From NCBI GenBank assembly GCA_025462785.1, contig JAOAPG010000368.1, positions 1 to 8,652 of the forward strand: DNA of 8,652 nucleotides. Direction: 5' to 3'. Below the pieces are notes generated by a model, which saw only the letters and a program-made list of their open reading frames with translations, was not told the DNA's origin and made no database searches. Made by a program: the position numbers and the translations under genes. Below, one piece after another: positions 1 through 6,521 of this stretch. Position 1 is the stretch's first letter, and each line of letters starts with the position of its first letter. Origin of the DNA: Acidobacteriaceae bacterium. GTDB lineage: Bacteria > Acidobacteriota > Terriglobia > Terriglobales > Acidobacteriaceae.

Positions 1-594
1 TATTTCCTGGTGTGCAGCTTGGTTGTCATCTTGCAACCCGTGCGGGGGTTCGCACAGATGAACTCAAACGCATCAGAAGCGAGCCAACCTCCGGAACGAG
101 ACGGCCAGCATGATTTTGACTTCGAGATTGGCACATGGAAATCTCACGGATCGCGCCTGGTGCATCCTCTAACTGGGTCCAAGACCTGGGTCGAATTTGA
201 CGGTACTTCCGTTACTCGAAAGGTTTGGGATGGCCGCGCTGACCTGGAGGAGTTTGAAACCGACGGCCCTGCTGGCGGCCACATCGAAGGTCTGACACTC
301 CGTCTATACGATCCGCAAACCCATCAGTGGAGCCTCTATTGGGCCACCAGCAAGAGCGGCACCATGGGTCCGCCCACGATCGGCGAATTCAAGAACGGAC
401 GCGGCGAGTTTTTTGACACGGAACCATCTGGTCCTAATGGCAGAGCCATTCTGGTTCGATTCGTTTGGTCGAACATCACCCCGAATTCGGCCCACTTTGA
501 GCAGTCATTCTCGGATGATGGCGGCAAGACTTGGGAAGTGAATTGGATTACGGACCAGACGCGGGTGAAAGATGAAGCTGTCACAGTGCACTGA
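1..594 (+). CDS. secreted DUF1579-like protein, copy 1 (5' end cut by window edge)
   Basis: The reading frame is open from base 1, and its first codons (YFLVCSLVVILQPVRGFAQ) match the signal peptide of the paralogue at 2088. The gene therefore starts to the left of the window, and the internal GTG at 10 is not the start. The hydrophobic leader ending in GFA-Q predicts export. The mature part opens with DGQHDFDFEIGTWKSH, the FDF-x-x-G-x-W signature I associate with DUF1579-like, lipocalin-like beta proteins. It continues with a conserved WVEFDGT strand, PTIGEFKNGRGEFFD, and a C-terminal FSDDGGKTWEVNW motif. The biochemical role of the family is unknown to me and I assign none. The last 23 bases overlap the start of the next gene. 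By eye it shares about two thirds of its residues with the copy at 2088, so the two look like recent paralogues. The call as a real gene is firm; the family name is moderate. Confidence 0.8.
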   Translation, partial: YFLVCSLVVILQPVRGFAQMNSNASEASQPPERDGQHDFDFEIGTWKSHGSRLVHPLTGSKTWVEFDGTSVTRKVWDGRADLEEFETDGPAGGHIEGLTLRLYDPQTHQWSLYWATSKSGTMGPPTIGEFKNGRGEFFDTEPSGPNGRAILVRFVWSNITPNSAHFEQSFSDDGGKTWEVNWITDQTRVKDEAVTVH

Positions 595-1084
595 ACGCGA
601 CGTGGTTTACGCAACAACGAATGCGGAAGCAAGGCAGTTTGATTTTCTCGAAGGCGAGTGGGACGCCATCTGCCGCTTTCCTCTGCCCGATGGATCCTGG
701 GGCGAGGGGCTCGGCTCGCTGAAGGCAAGCAAGGTCTTGGATGGCTGCGTTTCCCTGGAATTCTTCGAGGGACCCTATCAAGGAACGATCATCAAGGGCC
801 TCGGTCTCCGCGCCTTTAATCCGCAAACCTCCCAGTGGGAACATACATGGACGGACACTTTTGCGCCGGGTGGCTTCTATGTTTGGCGGGGACGATTTGA
901 AGGCAACGCCATCGATCTTCACGGCCAGTGGGAGGGTGAGACTGGGCATCGTGTTCTCTCGCGGCTCAACTGGTCTCGGATCACCGAGCGATCTGCACAC
1001 TGGGAGAGTCACCGCTCGATGGACGGCGGCAAAACGTGGAGCAAACACTGGGAGATTGATTTCACGCGGAAGACCACGAAATAA
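572..1084 (+). CDS. DUF1579-like protein, copy 2 (leaderless, divergent)
   Basis: A 170-residue protein with the same plan as its neighbours but much diverged. FDFLEGEWD lies near residues 23-31, then DGSWGEGLGSL, KVLDGCVSLEFFEG, GLGLRAFNPQTSQWEHTW (about 76-93), and DGGKTWSKHWEIDF near the C-terminus. Unlike copies 1 and 3 it has no hydrophobic leader, so it is probably cytoplasmic, or a start further upstream has been lost. The ATG at 572 lies inside the VKDE codons of copy 1, giving a 23-base overlap that suggests translational coupling; the only candidate ribosome-binding stretch is a weak GGTGAAAG just before it. The function is not known. A minus-strand frame covers almost the whole gene but shows no family features, while this frame shows clear family motifs. 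Confidence 0.8.
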   Translation: MKLSQCTERDVVYATTNAEARQFDFLEGEWDAICRFPLPDGSWGEGLGSLKASKVLDGCVSLEFFEGPYQGTIIKGLGLRAFNPQTSQWEHTWTDTFAPGGFYVWRGRFEGNAIDLHGQWEGETGHRVLSRLNWSRITERSAHWESHRSMDGGKTWSKHWEIDFTRKTTK

Positions 1085-1218
1085 AGCGGTGATTCCGACC
1101 CAGCGGGCTCGACGTTGGTCGTCCCGACTGTGCACAGCACTAGGACGGGCGGCTCAACGGCGGAGTCGGCTTTCGTCCAATGGCTAGAGCTGTGAAAAAA
1201 CAGGACAGAGGGTCAGTA

Positions 1219-2055
1219 ATGCGATTCTTAACCGAACTTCTAACGATCGTTGCAGTTTGCAATCTCATATCGGCTCAGACCAATCGCACAACTGGGAAAG
1301 TCCCCGTCGAACACAACCAGCATCTGAGCGACTTTCAGGCTTTTGAATTCCGGCGATACACCATAAAGGAGGGCGAGCGCGAACATTTCGCTCAATACTT
1401 TGAAAGCTACTTTCCCGAGGCTTTTCAACAGCTCGGGGCAATGGCAGCCGGTTCCTTCTTCGAGCGAAGGAATCAATCCGGATTCACGTGGATTAGAGGT
1501 TTCCACACGATTGAAGATCGTGCCATCGCGAACGCAGCGTTCTATTACGGGCCCGTTTGGAAAGAGCATAAGAAAACGCTGAACGATCTCATGACCGACT
1601 CCGACAATGTGATGTTGCTTCGTCCGCTGAGCCCTGAACGAGGCATCCCTATTCTGCCTGCTGTTGATCCCGTCACCGAAGCGAATGGGGCTCAGGGCAT
1701 TGTGGTAGCTCAAATATTCGCAGTAAAAGCGAACAGCGTCGAAGCCTTCGCCAAGGAAGCGGAGACGACGTTTGCCGGCTATCGAGCGGCAGGCGCGCGC
1801 GAAGCTGGTGTCCTGGTTACGCTGGATGTGACCAATAACTTTCCGCAGCTTCCAATCCGAACCGACGGCCCTTACCTCATATGGCTCGGAATCTTCAGGG
1901 ACAACCAGGTGCTAGAAAATGAATTCACTCCGTTAGCCGAACGTTCCCTTCGCTCCCTTTCTGGGACCGGCTTGCTCAGAACCGCGCCAGAGGTAATTAT
2001 TCTCGATCCTACTCACCGCTCACGCTTACGTTGGCTGCCATTACGAAGCGAATGA
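1219..2055 (+). CDS. secreted NIPSNAP family protein
   Basis: A 278-residue protein. I chose the ATG at 1219 over an upstream in-frame ATG at 1180 for two reasons: it is preceded by a GAGG at 1208-1211 with 7-base spacing, and it puts a signal peptide (MRFLTELLTIVAVCNLISAQ) at the N-terminus. Residues about 41-137 form one NIPSNAP-like ferredoxin-fold domain, with FEFRRYTIKEGEREHF, a FERRNQSGFTWIRGF strand and GPVWKEHKKTLNDLM. Residues about 159-265 form a second, weaker copy starting at GIVVAQIFAVK and ending in an ILDPTHRSRLRWL tail. Bacterial NIPSNAP proteins are usually uncharacterised, and no catalytic role is claimed. The stop codon overlaps an ATG (ATGA at 2052-2055), and copy 3 of the DUF1579-like family begins about 33 bases later, so all four genes are probably one transcription unit. 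Confidence 0.85.
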   Translation: MRFLTELLTIVAVCNLISAQTNRTTGKVPVEHNQHLSDFQAFEFRRYTIKEGEREHFAQYFESYFPEAFQQLGAMAAGSFFERRNQSGFTWIRGFHTIEDRAIANAAFYYGPVWKEHKKTLNDLMTDSDNVMLLRPLSPERGIPILPAVDPVTEANGAQGIVVAQIFAVKANSVEAFAKEAETTFAGYRAAGAREAGVLVTLDVTNNFPQLPIRTDGPYLIWLGIFRDNQVLENEFTPLAERSLRSLSGTGLLRTAPEVIILDPTHRSRLRWLPLRSE

Positions 2056-2087
2056 CGAAAACGGAAAAGTGGTTAATGGAGACAATG

Positions 2088-2804
2088 ATGAGCGCGATTA
2101 AATACATTCGAACCTTCCTAGTGATGTGCAGCTTGGTTGTGATCTTGCATTCTGTGCAGGGGTTCGCACGGCAGAATTCGCACGAATCAAGTAAAAGCCT
2201 TCAGCACACCCCCGCGGAACGCGACGGACAACACGATTTTGACTTCGAGATTGGGACTTGGAAAACTCACTTAAAGCGCCTCCTGCATCCCTTAACGGGC
2301 TCAGCGACCTGGGTCGAATATGACGGCACTACCGTCGTCCACAAAGTTTGGAATGGCCGCGCCAATTTGTTGGAGCTCCAGGCGGATGGCCCAGGAGGTC
2401 ACTTCGAAGGTCTGAACCTGCGCTTATACAATCCTCAATCCCATCAGTGGAGTCTCAATTTTTCCAACAGCAACGGCGGTACCCTGAGCCAGCCCACGAT
2501 TGGCGAATTCAAGGATGGCCGCGGCGAGTTTTTCGACCAGGAAACACTCAATGGCCGAGCCATTTATGTTCGGTTTGTTATCTCGCGCATCACTCCGGAT
2601 TCGTGCCGTTTCGAACAGGCCTTCTCCGACGATGGAGGCAAGACTTGGGAAGTGAACTGGATCGCGACAGACACACGGGTGAAAGATGAGTCTGACCAAG
2701 CGCACTGGAACTCCGTCGCATCGCCGAGAGGGGATCGTGCGACTGGGGCACGATTTACCAAATTCTGGACGCCGGCTTTCTCGCTCACGTCGGATTTAAA
2801 GTAG
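2088..2804 (+). CDS. secreted DUF1579-like protein, copy 3 (C-terminus altered by a +1 frameshift)
   Basis: The start is the second of two adjacent ATGs (2085 and 2088). GGAG at 2078-2081 gives 6-base spacing to 2088. The signal peptide (MSAIKYIRTFLVMCSLVVIL, then HSVQGFA) and the mature region closely follow copy 1: DGQHDFDFEIGTWKTH, HPLTGSATWVEYDGT, PTIGEFKDGRGEFFD, FSDDGGKTWEVNW and TRVKDE. The frame as given runs to 2804 and encodes 238 residues, but the last 32 (after QAH) have no counterpart in copy 1. Copy 1 ends in CAC-TGA; here the bases read CAC-TGG-A. Dropping one G at 2707-2708 gives CAC-TGA at the homologous place and a 206-residue protein. The final 95 bases are therefore probably not native coding sequence for this gene. 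They are the start of the overlapping flavin-binding gene. Molecular role unknown. Confidence 0.82.
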   Translation: MSAIKYIRTFLVMCSLVVILHSVQGFARQNSHESSKSLQHTPAERDGQHDFDFEIGTWKTHLKRLLHPLTGSATWVEYDGTTVVHKVWNGRANLLELQADGPGGHFEGLNLRLYNPQSHQWSLNFSNSNGGTLSQPTIGEFKDGRGEFFDQETLNGRAIYVRFVISRITPDSCRFEQAFSDDGGKTWEVNWIATDTRVKDESDQAHWNSVASPRGDRATGARFTKFWTPAFSLTSDLK

Positions 2805-3025
2805 ACGGCCAGCCCTTTGTCATTCCGAGGTTGTATGGCCGCGATGGACAAAGACTCTATTTGCACGGTTCAGCCTGCAGTCGCATACTACGGGAGCTTG
2901 AAACTGGCGTCCCGACCTGCGTGACGGTGACCCTCGTGGACGGATTGGTCTTATCGCGGTCCGCCTTCGATCATTCGATGAACTACCGTTCCGTGATCCG
3001 CATGGCGCTAGGAGCTGCTTTTTAG
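2686..3025 (+). pseudogene. flavin-nucleotide-binding / pyridoxamine 5'-phosphate oxidase-like protein, frameshifted and short
   Basis: From about 2710 one frame reads ELRRIAERGSCDW, then TIYQILDAGFLAHVGF, VDGQPFVIPRLYGRDGQR, LYLHGSACSRILRELETGVP, CVTVTLVDGLVLSRSAF and HSMNYRSV. This is the N-terminal half of the NimA-like flavin-nucleotide-binding family (split-barrel fold, FMN binding). The matching start, ATG AGT CTG ACC AAG CGC ACT, lies at 2686 in another frame; removing one G at 2707-2708 joins them. The gene would then start inside the VKDE codons of copy 3 with a 23-base overlap, as copy 2 does after copy 1. Family members usually have about 200 residues or more. Here the frame ends after about 112, with IRMALGAAF replacing the expected continuation after NYRSV, and I cannot follow the C-terminal half in any frame. 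It is therefore broken at least once, perhaps twice. The family call is strong; whether any product is made is unclear. Confidence 0.75.
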
Positions 3026-3158
3026 TTGTGTTGATGACCGATGCTTGGTTCACATCAGGAAGATTAGTGGCGAGCGTGAGGTCAGAGCGCTTTCAAGAAA
3101 CTTGAATGACAAACCGGAACAAGAAACCACGAATCACTATCGCAGGTAGCTTCCTGAT

Positions 3159-3332
3159 ATGGTCTGCATATGGAAGCAAGCGAGCCATTTGCTGCAAGGC
3201 CTTCGGAAAGACTACCAACTCCTCACACCGGAGGAGCGGAATCAAGTGAAGTGTTTTATGTTGGGTTTGTATTCCGAACGACACCCGCCGCCGTACAACC
3301 CCCAACATGCTGAAGTCGGAAGTGGAACATGA
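3159..3332 (+). CDS. small hypothetical protein (57 aa), possibly the 5' part of the next frame
   Basis: An ATG frame of 57 residues, with QASHLLQGLRKDYQLL, TPEERNQVKCFMLGLYSERH and a proline-rich PPPYNPQ stretch. The mix of charged and helix-forming residues looks protein-like, but I do not recognise the family and there is no clear ribosome-binding site. It overlaps the next small gene by 26 bases in a different frame. Removing one G in the GTCGGAAG stretch near 3318-3319 would fuse the two into one protein of about 107 residues with a cytosolic front and a C-terminal membrane helix. It could be a separate coupled gene, part of one frameshifted gene, or chance. Confidence 0.35.
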   Translation: MVCIWKQASHLLQGLRKDYQLLTPEERNQVKCFMLGLYSERHPPPYNPQHAEVGSGT

Positions 3333-3477
3333 AAAGATTGATAAAGAAGAAGTCTGGTCGGCTATTCGCTACCTGGACCCTGACGAAAGGGAGAAGGACA
3401 ACGAAGCCAATACAGCCACCATAATCGCAATATTGGTTATCGTTGGCGTGTTTGGGTTTTACTTTGGTTTCGAGTAG
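3307..3477 (+). CDS. small single-pass membrane protein (56 aa)
   Basis: The frame from ATG 3307 encodes a highly charged N-terminal half (EVEHEKIDKEEVWSAIRYLD, then PDEREKDNEAN) followed by one strongly hydrophobic segment (about residues 37-53, TATIIAILVIVGVFGFYFG). The layout resembles small tail-anchored bacterial proteins. The VWSAIRYLDPD stretch looks like a motif I associate with short acidobacterial membrane proteins, but I cannot name a family or function. No good ribosome-binding site precedes 3307. Translation may depend on the upstream overlapping frame, or this may be the C-terminal part of a frameshifted longer gene. An in-frame stop at 3247 prevents upstream extension in this frame. 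Confidence 0.55.
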   Translation: MLKSEVEHEKIDKEEVWSAIRYLDPDEREKDNEANTATIIAILVIVGVFGFYFGFE

Positions 3478-3558
3478 GACAACCGTGATGAGATTCACGA
3501 GGGATGGCGCCGAGATTAGCCGGGACCAATTGCGACTGGATAAAGGGGTTGGAGAGCT

Positions 3559-4695
3559 TCAGTCTTTCTTGATGATAAATACTGTCTTGTCATCAATCTG
3601 GTCTTCTTCTCCAGTTTTGAGCAGATAGTCGTCTTTACTCACGGCGAATTCAAGCAAAGCATTGCAGATGTCTTTCGCTGACAACATGCAGTGTTCGCGC
3701 ATTACTGCTTCAAGTTTGCCGCGGTCTTGGGCATCGCTGCCATCGTATATCCCATCGGTGTAAAGGAAAAGAATGTCTCCGGGACTCATCAGTGTAATCT
3801 CGGCGACATCAGAGGTGCTTGCCCGCTGTCGGAATTGCAACGAAAAGTACCGAGTGCGGTCTGGATGATCTTCAGGAATCTGCAGCCCTAACGCCAGGAA
3901 TTGCGCCATCCGGCTCTTGTCGACATCCATGAACTTGCGGTACTCAGCCGAAAACACCAGAGGCGGCGGATGCCCGAAATTCACAAAACGAAAATGACCC
4001 TTAGGGCGCACTTCGCCATAGAGCATCGTCGCGATCTCACGACCGCTTTCGTCATCACTTCTGCCAAGCGCATTGCGTGCGGTCACCGATTGCGCCAATC
4101 GCAGATTCAGCTTCTCGAATAGCTCGGGTGTGGTTTTTCCGCGCCGGTCAAGTTCGGCGAGCATCAATGCATGAAATGTGTCGTGAACCGTTGACGCAAT
4201 CTTGGCTGAGATGATGCCGTGCCCCTGGGCATCCACGACTAGCACACCCGCGGTCGTGTAAAGCTCTTCCAAGTCCTCTGCCACCCGCACCTGTTCCGAA
4301 CTCCGCGCCGTCCTGTATTCGGTTTCCACTTCGGATCTGAATCCCGGTCTGGACCTTAACCATTCGACATGATCGTCAACCGAATTACGTGGAGGCTCAT
4401 CTGCTCGTAACGGTTCAAGAAACTCCTTCGACAGTTTTAGGGCCCGCTGGATGCGAGCATCGATGTCATAGCGCTGCTGAAAATTTATGTACTCGAAAAG
4501 GTCTCCGCCGACGGTTCCCGCAGGAATGGAATTCCCGTACATCTCGATGCCAGGCAGATGCGGAATAGTCCCTTCAACGGGCATTAGCCGTTTGCGCAGA
4601 TATTCATCGATTGTGAGCTGATTGTGGCCCGCAGCCGTCGAGGACTCGTGTTGCAGAGTTCCTTCAACTCCAGTTTTCTCTCGTGGTAGGGTCAA
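3559..4695 (-). CDS. SpoIIE/RsbU-type PP2C serine phosphatase
   Basis: A 378-residue protein with the full set of PP2C-type metal and phosphate residues: GGD at 63-65, VDAQGHG around 154-160 (the usual D-x-x-GHG block), FGHPPP near 240-245, SPGD at 304-307, YTDG at 312-315 and DDKT at 368-371. These Mn/Mg-dependent phosphatases dephosphorylate serine on anti-sigma-antagonist (STAS) proteins in partner-switching pathways. There is no PAS, GAF, response-regulator or membrane segment, and residues about 84-140 form a charged insert that looks helical, so the enzyme is probably cytoplasmic and regulated through that region. The leading part (DEYLRKRLMPVEGTIPHLPG) is typical of one acidobacterial subgroup. 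The start is uncertain: 4695 is a TTG without a convincing ribosome-binding site, and the next in-frame ATG is at residue 38, too close to the conserved core. No anti-sigma factor or STAS gene is nearby, so its target is not visible here. Confidence 0.88.
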   Translation of the reverse strand: MTLPREKTGVEGTLQHESSTAAGHNQLTIDEYLRKRLMPVEGTIPHLPGIEMYGNSIPAGTVGGDLFEYINFQQRYDIDARIQRALKLSKEFLEPLRADEPPRNSVDDHVEWLRSRPGFRSEVETEYRTARSSEQVRVAEDLEELYTTAGVLVVDAQGHGIISAKIASTVHDTFHALMLAELDRRGKTTPELFEKLNLRLAQSVTARNALGRSDDESGREIATMLYGEVRPKGHFRFVNFGHPPPLVFSAEYRKFMDVDKSRMAQFLALGLQIPEDHPDRTRYFSLQFRQRASTSDVAEITLMSPGDILFLYTDGIYDGSDAQDRGKLEAVMREHCMLSAKDICNALLEFAVSKDDYLLKTGEEDQIDDKTVFIIKKD

Positions 4696-4779
4696 TACGC
4701 CAGGATATACCTCAGGGCTTCACCAGGTGGATCTTCATCGAACACTACTACGGCACAGCTGCTTTGGCTTGCATCGCAT

Positions 4780-5208
4780 TTATCGGAGCAATCCGCCGTT
4801 CAAGCGGGTGATCACTCGTGTTTCATGCTCATAGCCCAGAGCGGTCGGCACAGCCGTAGCGAGCGCGAACAAACGGCCGTCTTGCGGGGGCAACCCGAGC
4901 CAACGACATGCCAGAATTCGTAGAATGTGTCCGTGCGCAAACAGAAGCGCATCACCAGAACCGGCGAGTACGCGATCAATTACCGCTTGGCCCCTGGTGG
5001 CAACCTGCTGAATGCTCTCTCCGCTCGGCACTCCGTCGCTCCATAAGGACCAGCCCGGTCGTTGCCCTTGAATCTCAGCGGTAGCCTTCCTTCATATTCT
5101 CCGTCGAGAAGTCGGCTACGGACTGTCGCTCGAAGGGGCATCCGCCGCCGACCTTGTGAAGGCAATGCAAGCCAACACAGAGCGTGCACCCTCCAAAGAA
5201 CAAGTCGC
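4780..5208 (-). pseudogene. histidine phosphatase (phosphoglycerate mutase-like), N-terminus lost and frameshifted
   Basis: The C-terminal half is well preserved: GWSLWSDGVPSGESIQQV, VIDRVLAGSGDALLFAHGHI, LRILACRWLGLPPQDGRLF, then LGYEHETRVITRLN and a stop at 4780. FAHGH holds the second catalytic histidine. Further upstream on the same strand, GEYEGR followed by TAEIQGQRPGW is recognisable, but these sit in different frames, with one base missing near 5083-5084. The segment expected before it, containing the catalytic acid in a WDYG-type motif, is shortened. Only a degraded LEGARSVLACIAF stretch (about 5158-5196) recalls the SPLQRA region, and the N-terminal RHG motif with the phosphorylated histidine is absent. 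The gene is therefore dead as a phosphatase. The rest of the stretch up to the dehydrogenase remnant (5209-5336) shows nothing I can identify. Confidence 0.78.
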
Positions 5209-5336
5209 ATGAACGAACGACAACTCATCGGCGCAGGCAGTAATAAGAAGATGCAGCCGAAACAATTTGATGCGTTGATTAGAGGTGGCCAGTTGTGTCC
5301 CTCGGGTCCACTCCAGAAGCGTTTACGGTGCTCGCG

Positions 5337-6050
5337 ATGAGCAAGTCCATCTTGATTACTGGAGCATCGAAGGGGATCGGCCGCGCCTCGGCCGACGCTT
5401 TATTCGAACAGGGTTCGTCGGTTATAGGCGTTGCTCGCCGTTCCCCCGCGATGCTTCCCAGGCGTCTTCATCGAGGCAGATCTGGAAGACCAGAATCAGA
5501 CCCAGACTCTGGCCAAGGACTTGGGTGCTCGCGGAAATGTGCTTGGAATTGTCAACAACGTCGGACTTGCCAAACAAGAGACCTTTGACGACGTCCAACC
5601 CAACGTGTTCACCGCAATCATGGACTTGAATGTCCGCCCGGCACTACAACTGACTCAGGCTCTATTGCCAGGCATGCGCGCCGCGCGATTCGGCCGCATT
5701 ATCAATGTGACAAGCCTTGTGACTCGCGGGTTCGCGTTTCGTTCAAGTTACGTAGCAGCAAAGGCAGCGCTAGAAAGTTTGACGCGCACCATGGCGGTTG
5801 AACTCGCAGCCGACAGCATTACGGCAAATGCCATTGCGCCAGGACCGACCGAGACAGAACTATTCCGCGCCAACAACCCGCCCGGCAATTTGGTATTCCC
5901 TCCCCCGCGCCGGCGACTGTCCGCTCGTATCAGTTCCCTCGTCATCGGCCTTCCCCGAATCTCAGGCGGGTCGGCTCCTGCGTTGCCCTTTTCGAGGCCT
6001 GCTCAGTTCACTCTTGTTACGTCTTGTATGCTTGCCAAGTCGCCAAGCGA
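5337..6050 (+). pseudogene. short-chain dehydrogenase/reductase (SDR) with several frameshifts
   Basis: The N-terminus (MSKSILITGASKGIGRASAD, with the TGxxxGxG cofactor-binding loop) runs in one frame from ATG 5337 to about 5452. The protein continues in another frame from FPGVFIEADLEDQNQ through VLGIVNNVGLAKQETFDD, MDLNVRPALQLTQALLPGMR, GRIINVTSLVTRG, the catalytic SSYVAAKAALESLTRTMAVE and APGPTETELFRANNPPG (to about 5885). One extra base near 5454 explains the first break. After 5885 the expected tail appears only as remnants in changing frames: VSVP...AFPESQ near 5928-5975 and VALFEACS...YVLYA near 5982-6032, where an intact SDR would have its VTGQ-x-L-x-V-D/C-GG tail. At least three breaks make this a decayed gene. 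The middle frame stays open to 6129, but its last 80 or so codons do not match the family. Confidence 0.82.
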
Positions 6051-6082
6051 CCTCCATCCATCAAAATTAACTTCGGGACGGC

Positions 6083-6484
6083 TTATTGCACATGGATCGT
6101 CTTGCCGTCAGCGTCGAGGGTACCTTTGATGCGGACCTGTTTGCCTTCATATTTCTGTGCGAGTTCCTGATGATCGATATTGTACGAGATGCCGGTGGCG
6201 TCTTGTAATACGTATAGGTTGCCCGCCTTGGCGATGGTACCCGTAAAAACCTGGCTTCCCGTCTGAGATGACTGGGTCTGAGAATCGGGTTCAGCCTGTC
6301 CCGGTTGGCTCGGCATCTGTCCCGGTTGGCTCGGCATCTGCCCCGGCTGTTGTGCTTGTGGCGCCGTCGGCTGGCTGGGATACTGGCCCGATTGCTGCGC
6401 GTTGAGCTGAATACCTGAAAAGACTAGGCCTAGCAGGATAGCCAGCGAAACCAGCAACCACAAAGAGCGTGTCCGTTTGCCCAT
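6083..6484 (-). CDS. secreted DUF5818-like protein with Pro/Gln/Ser repeat linker
   Basis: A 133-residue protein with a clear signal peptide (MGKRTRSLWLLVSLAILLGL, then VFSGIQLNAQ; cleavage likely after LNA). Next comes a low-complexity linker (residues about 30-78) rich in Q, P, S and G with a repeated GQMPSQP unit, then a small beta domain (about 79-133): VFTGTIAKAGNLYVLQDATG, YNIDHQELAQKYEGKQVRIK, GTLDADGKTIHV. This last part reads like the DUF5818 domain, an OB-like fold common in secreted acidobacterial proteins; its ligand is unknown. The start is well supported by GGAGG at 6491-6495 (complement of CCTCC), 6 bases before the ATG. A sigma-54-type promoter lies just upstream. The gene stands alone, facing the decayed SDR gene. 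Confidence 0.85.
   Translation of the reverse strand: MGKRTRSLWLLVSLAILLGLVFSGIQLNAQQSGQYPSQPTAPQAQQPGQMPSQPGQMPSQPGQAEPDSQTQSSQTGSQVFTGTIAKAGNLYVLQDATGISYNIDHQELAQKYEGKQVRIKGTLDADGKTIHVQ
6296..6337 (-). repeat. tandem 21-bp in-frame repeat in the DUF5818-like gene
   Basis: Two perfect 21-base units at 6296-6316 and 6317-6337, followed by a diverged partial third unit from 6338. Each adds seven residues (GQMPSQP), so copy-number change keeps the reading frame and alters only linker length. Confidence 0.9.
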
Positions 6485-6490
6485 GAAAAT

Positions 6491-6495
6491 CCTCC
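6491..6495 (-). promoter_or_regulatory. strong ribosome-binding site for the DUF5818-like gene
   Basis: The minus strand reads TTGGAGGATTTTCATG. A full GGAGG lies 6 bases before the ATG and fixes the start of the gene. Confidence 0.8.
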
Positions 6496-6521
6496 AAGAG
6501 ATATTGTGCTCCCAACGTTTT

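Noticed and set aside
581..1135. Long minus-strand open frame (184 codons) opposite DUF1579-like copy 2
   Set aside because: It has no family motifs, while the plus frame carries conserved FDF...W and DGGKTW motifs; it is a mirror frame.
1120..1147. CGTCC/GGACG arms around a TGTGCACA palindrome, as terminator or operator before the NIPSNAP gene
   Set aside because: Arms are only 5 bases, the internal pairing is poor and no T-run follows; too weak to call.
1240..1713. Minus-strand open frame of 157 codons inside the NIPSNAP gene
   Set aside because: The plus strand encodes clear NIPSNAP domains with a signal peptide and ribosome-binding site.
4696..4779. Minus-strand frame reading AVVVFDEDPPGEALRYILAY before the phosphatase TTG
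   Set aside because: It looks protein-like but has no start codon and is too short to identify; it may be a remnant or chance.
5062..5340. Plus-strand open frame of 92 codons between the two decayed enzymes
   Set aside because: It is antisense to the histidine phosphatase remnant and shows no protein-like features.
6296..6345. Tandem repeats as a possible CRISPR array
   Set aside because: The units are contiguous without spacers and encode an in-frame peptide repeat.
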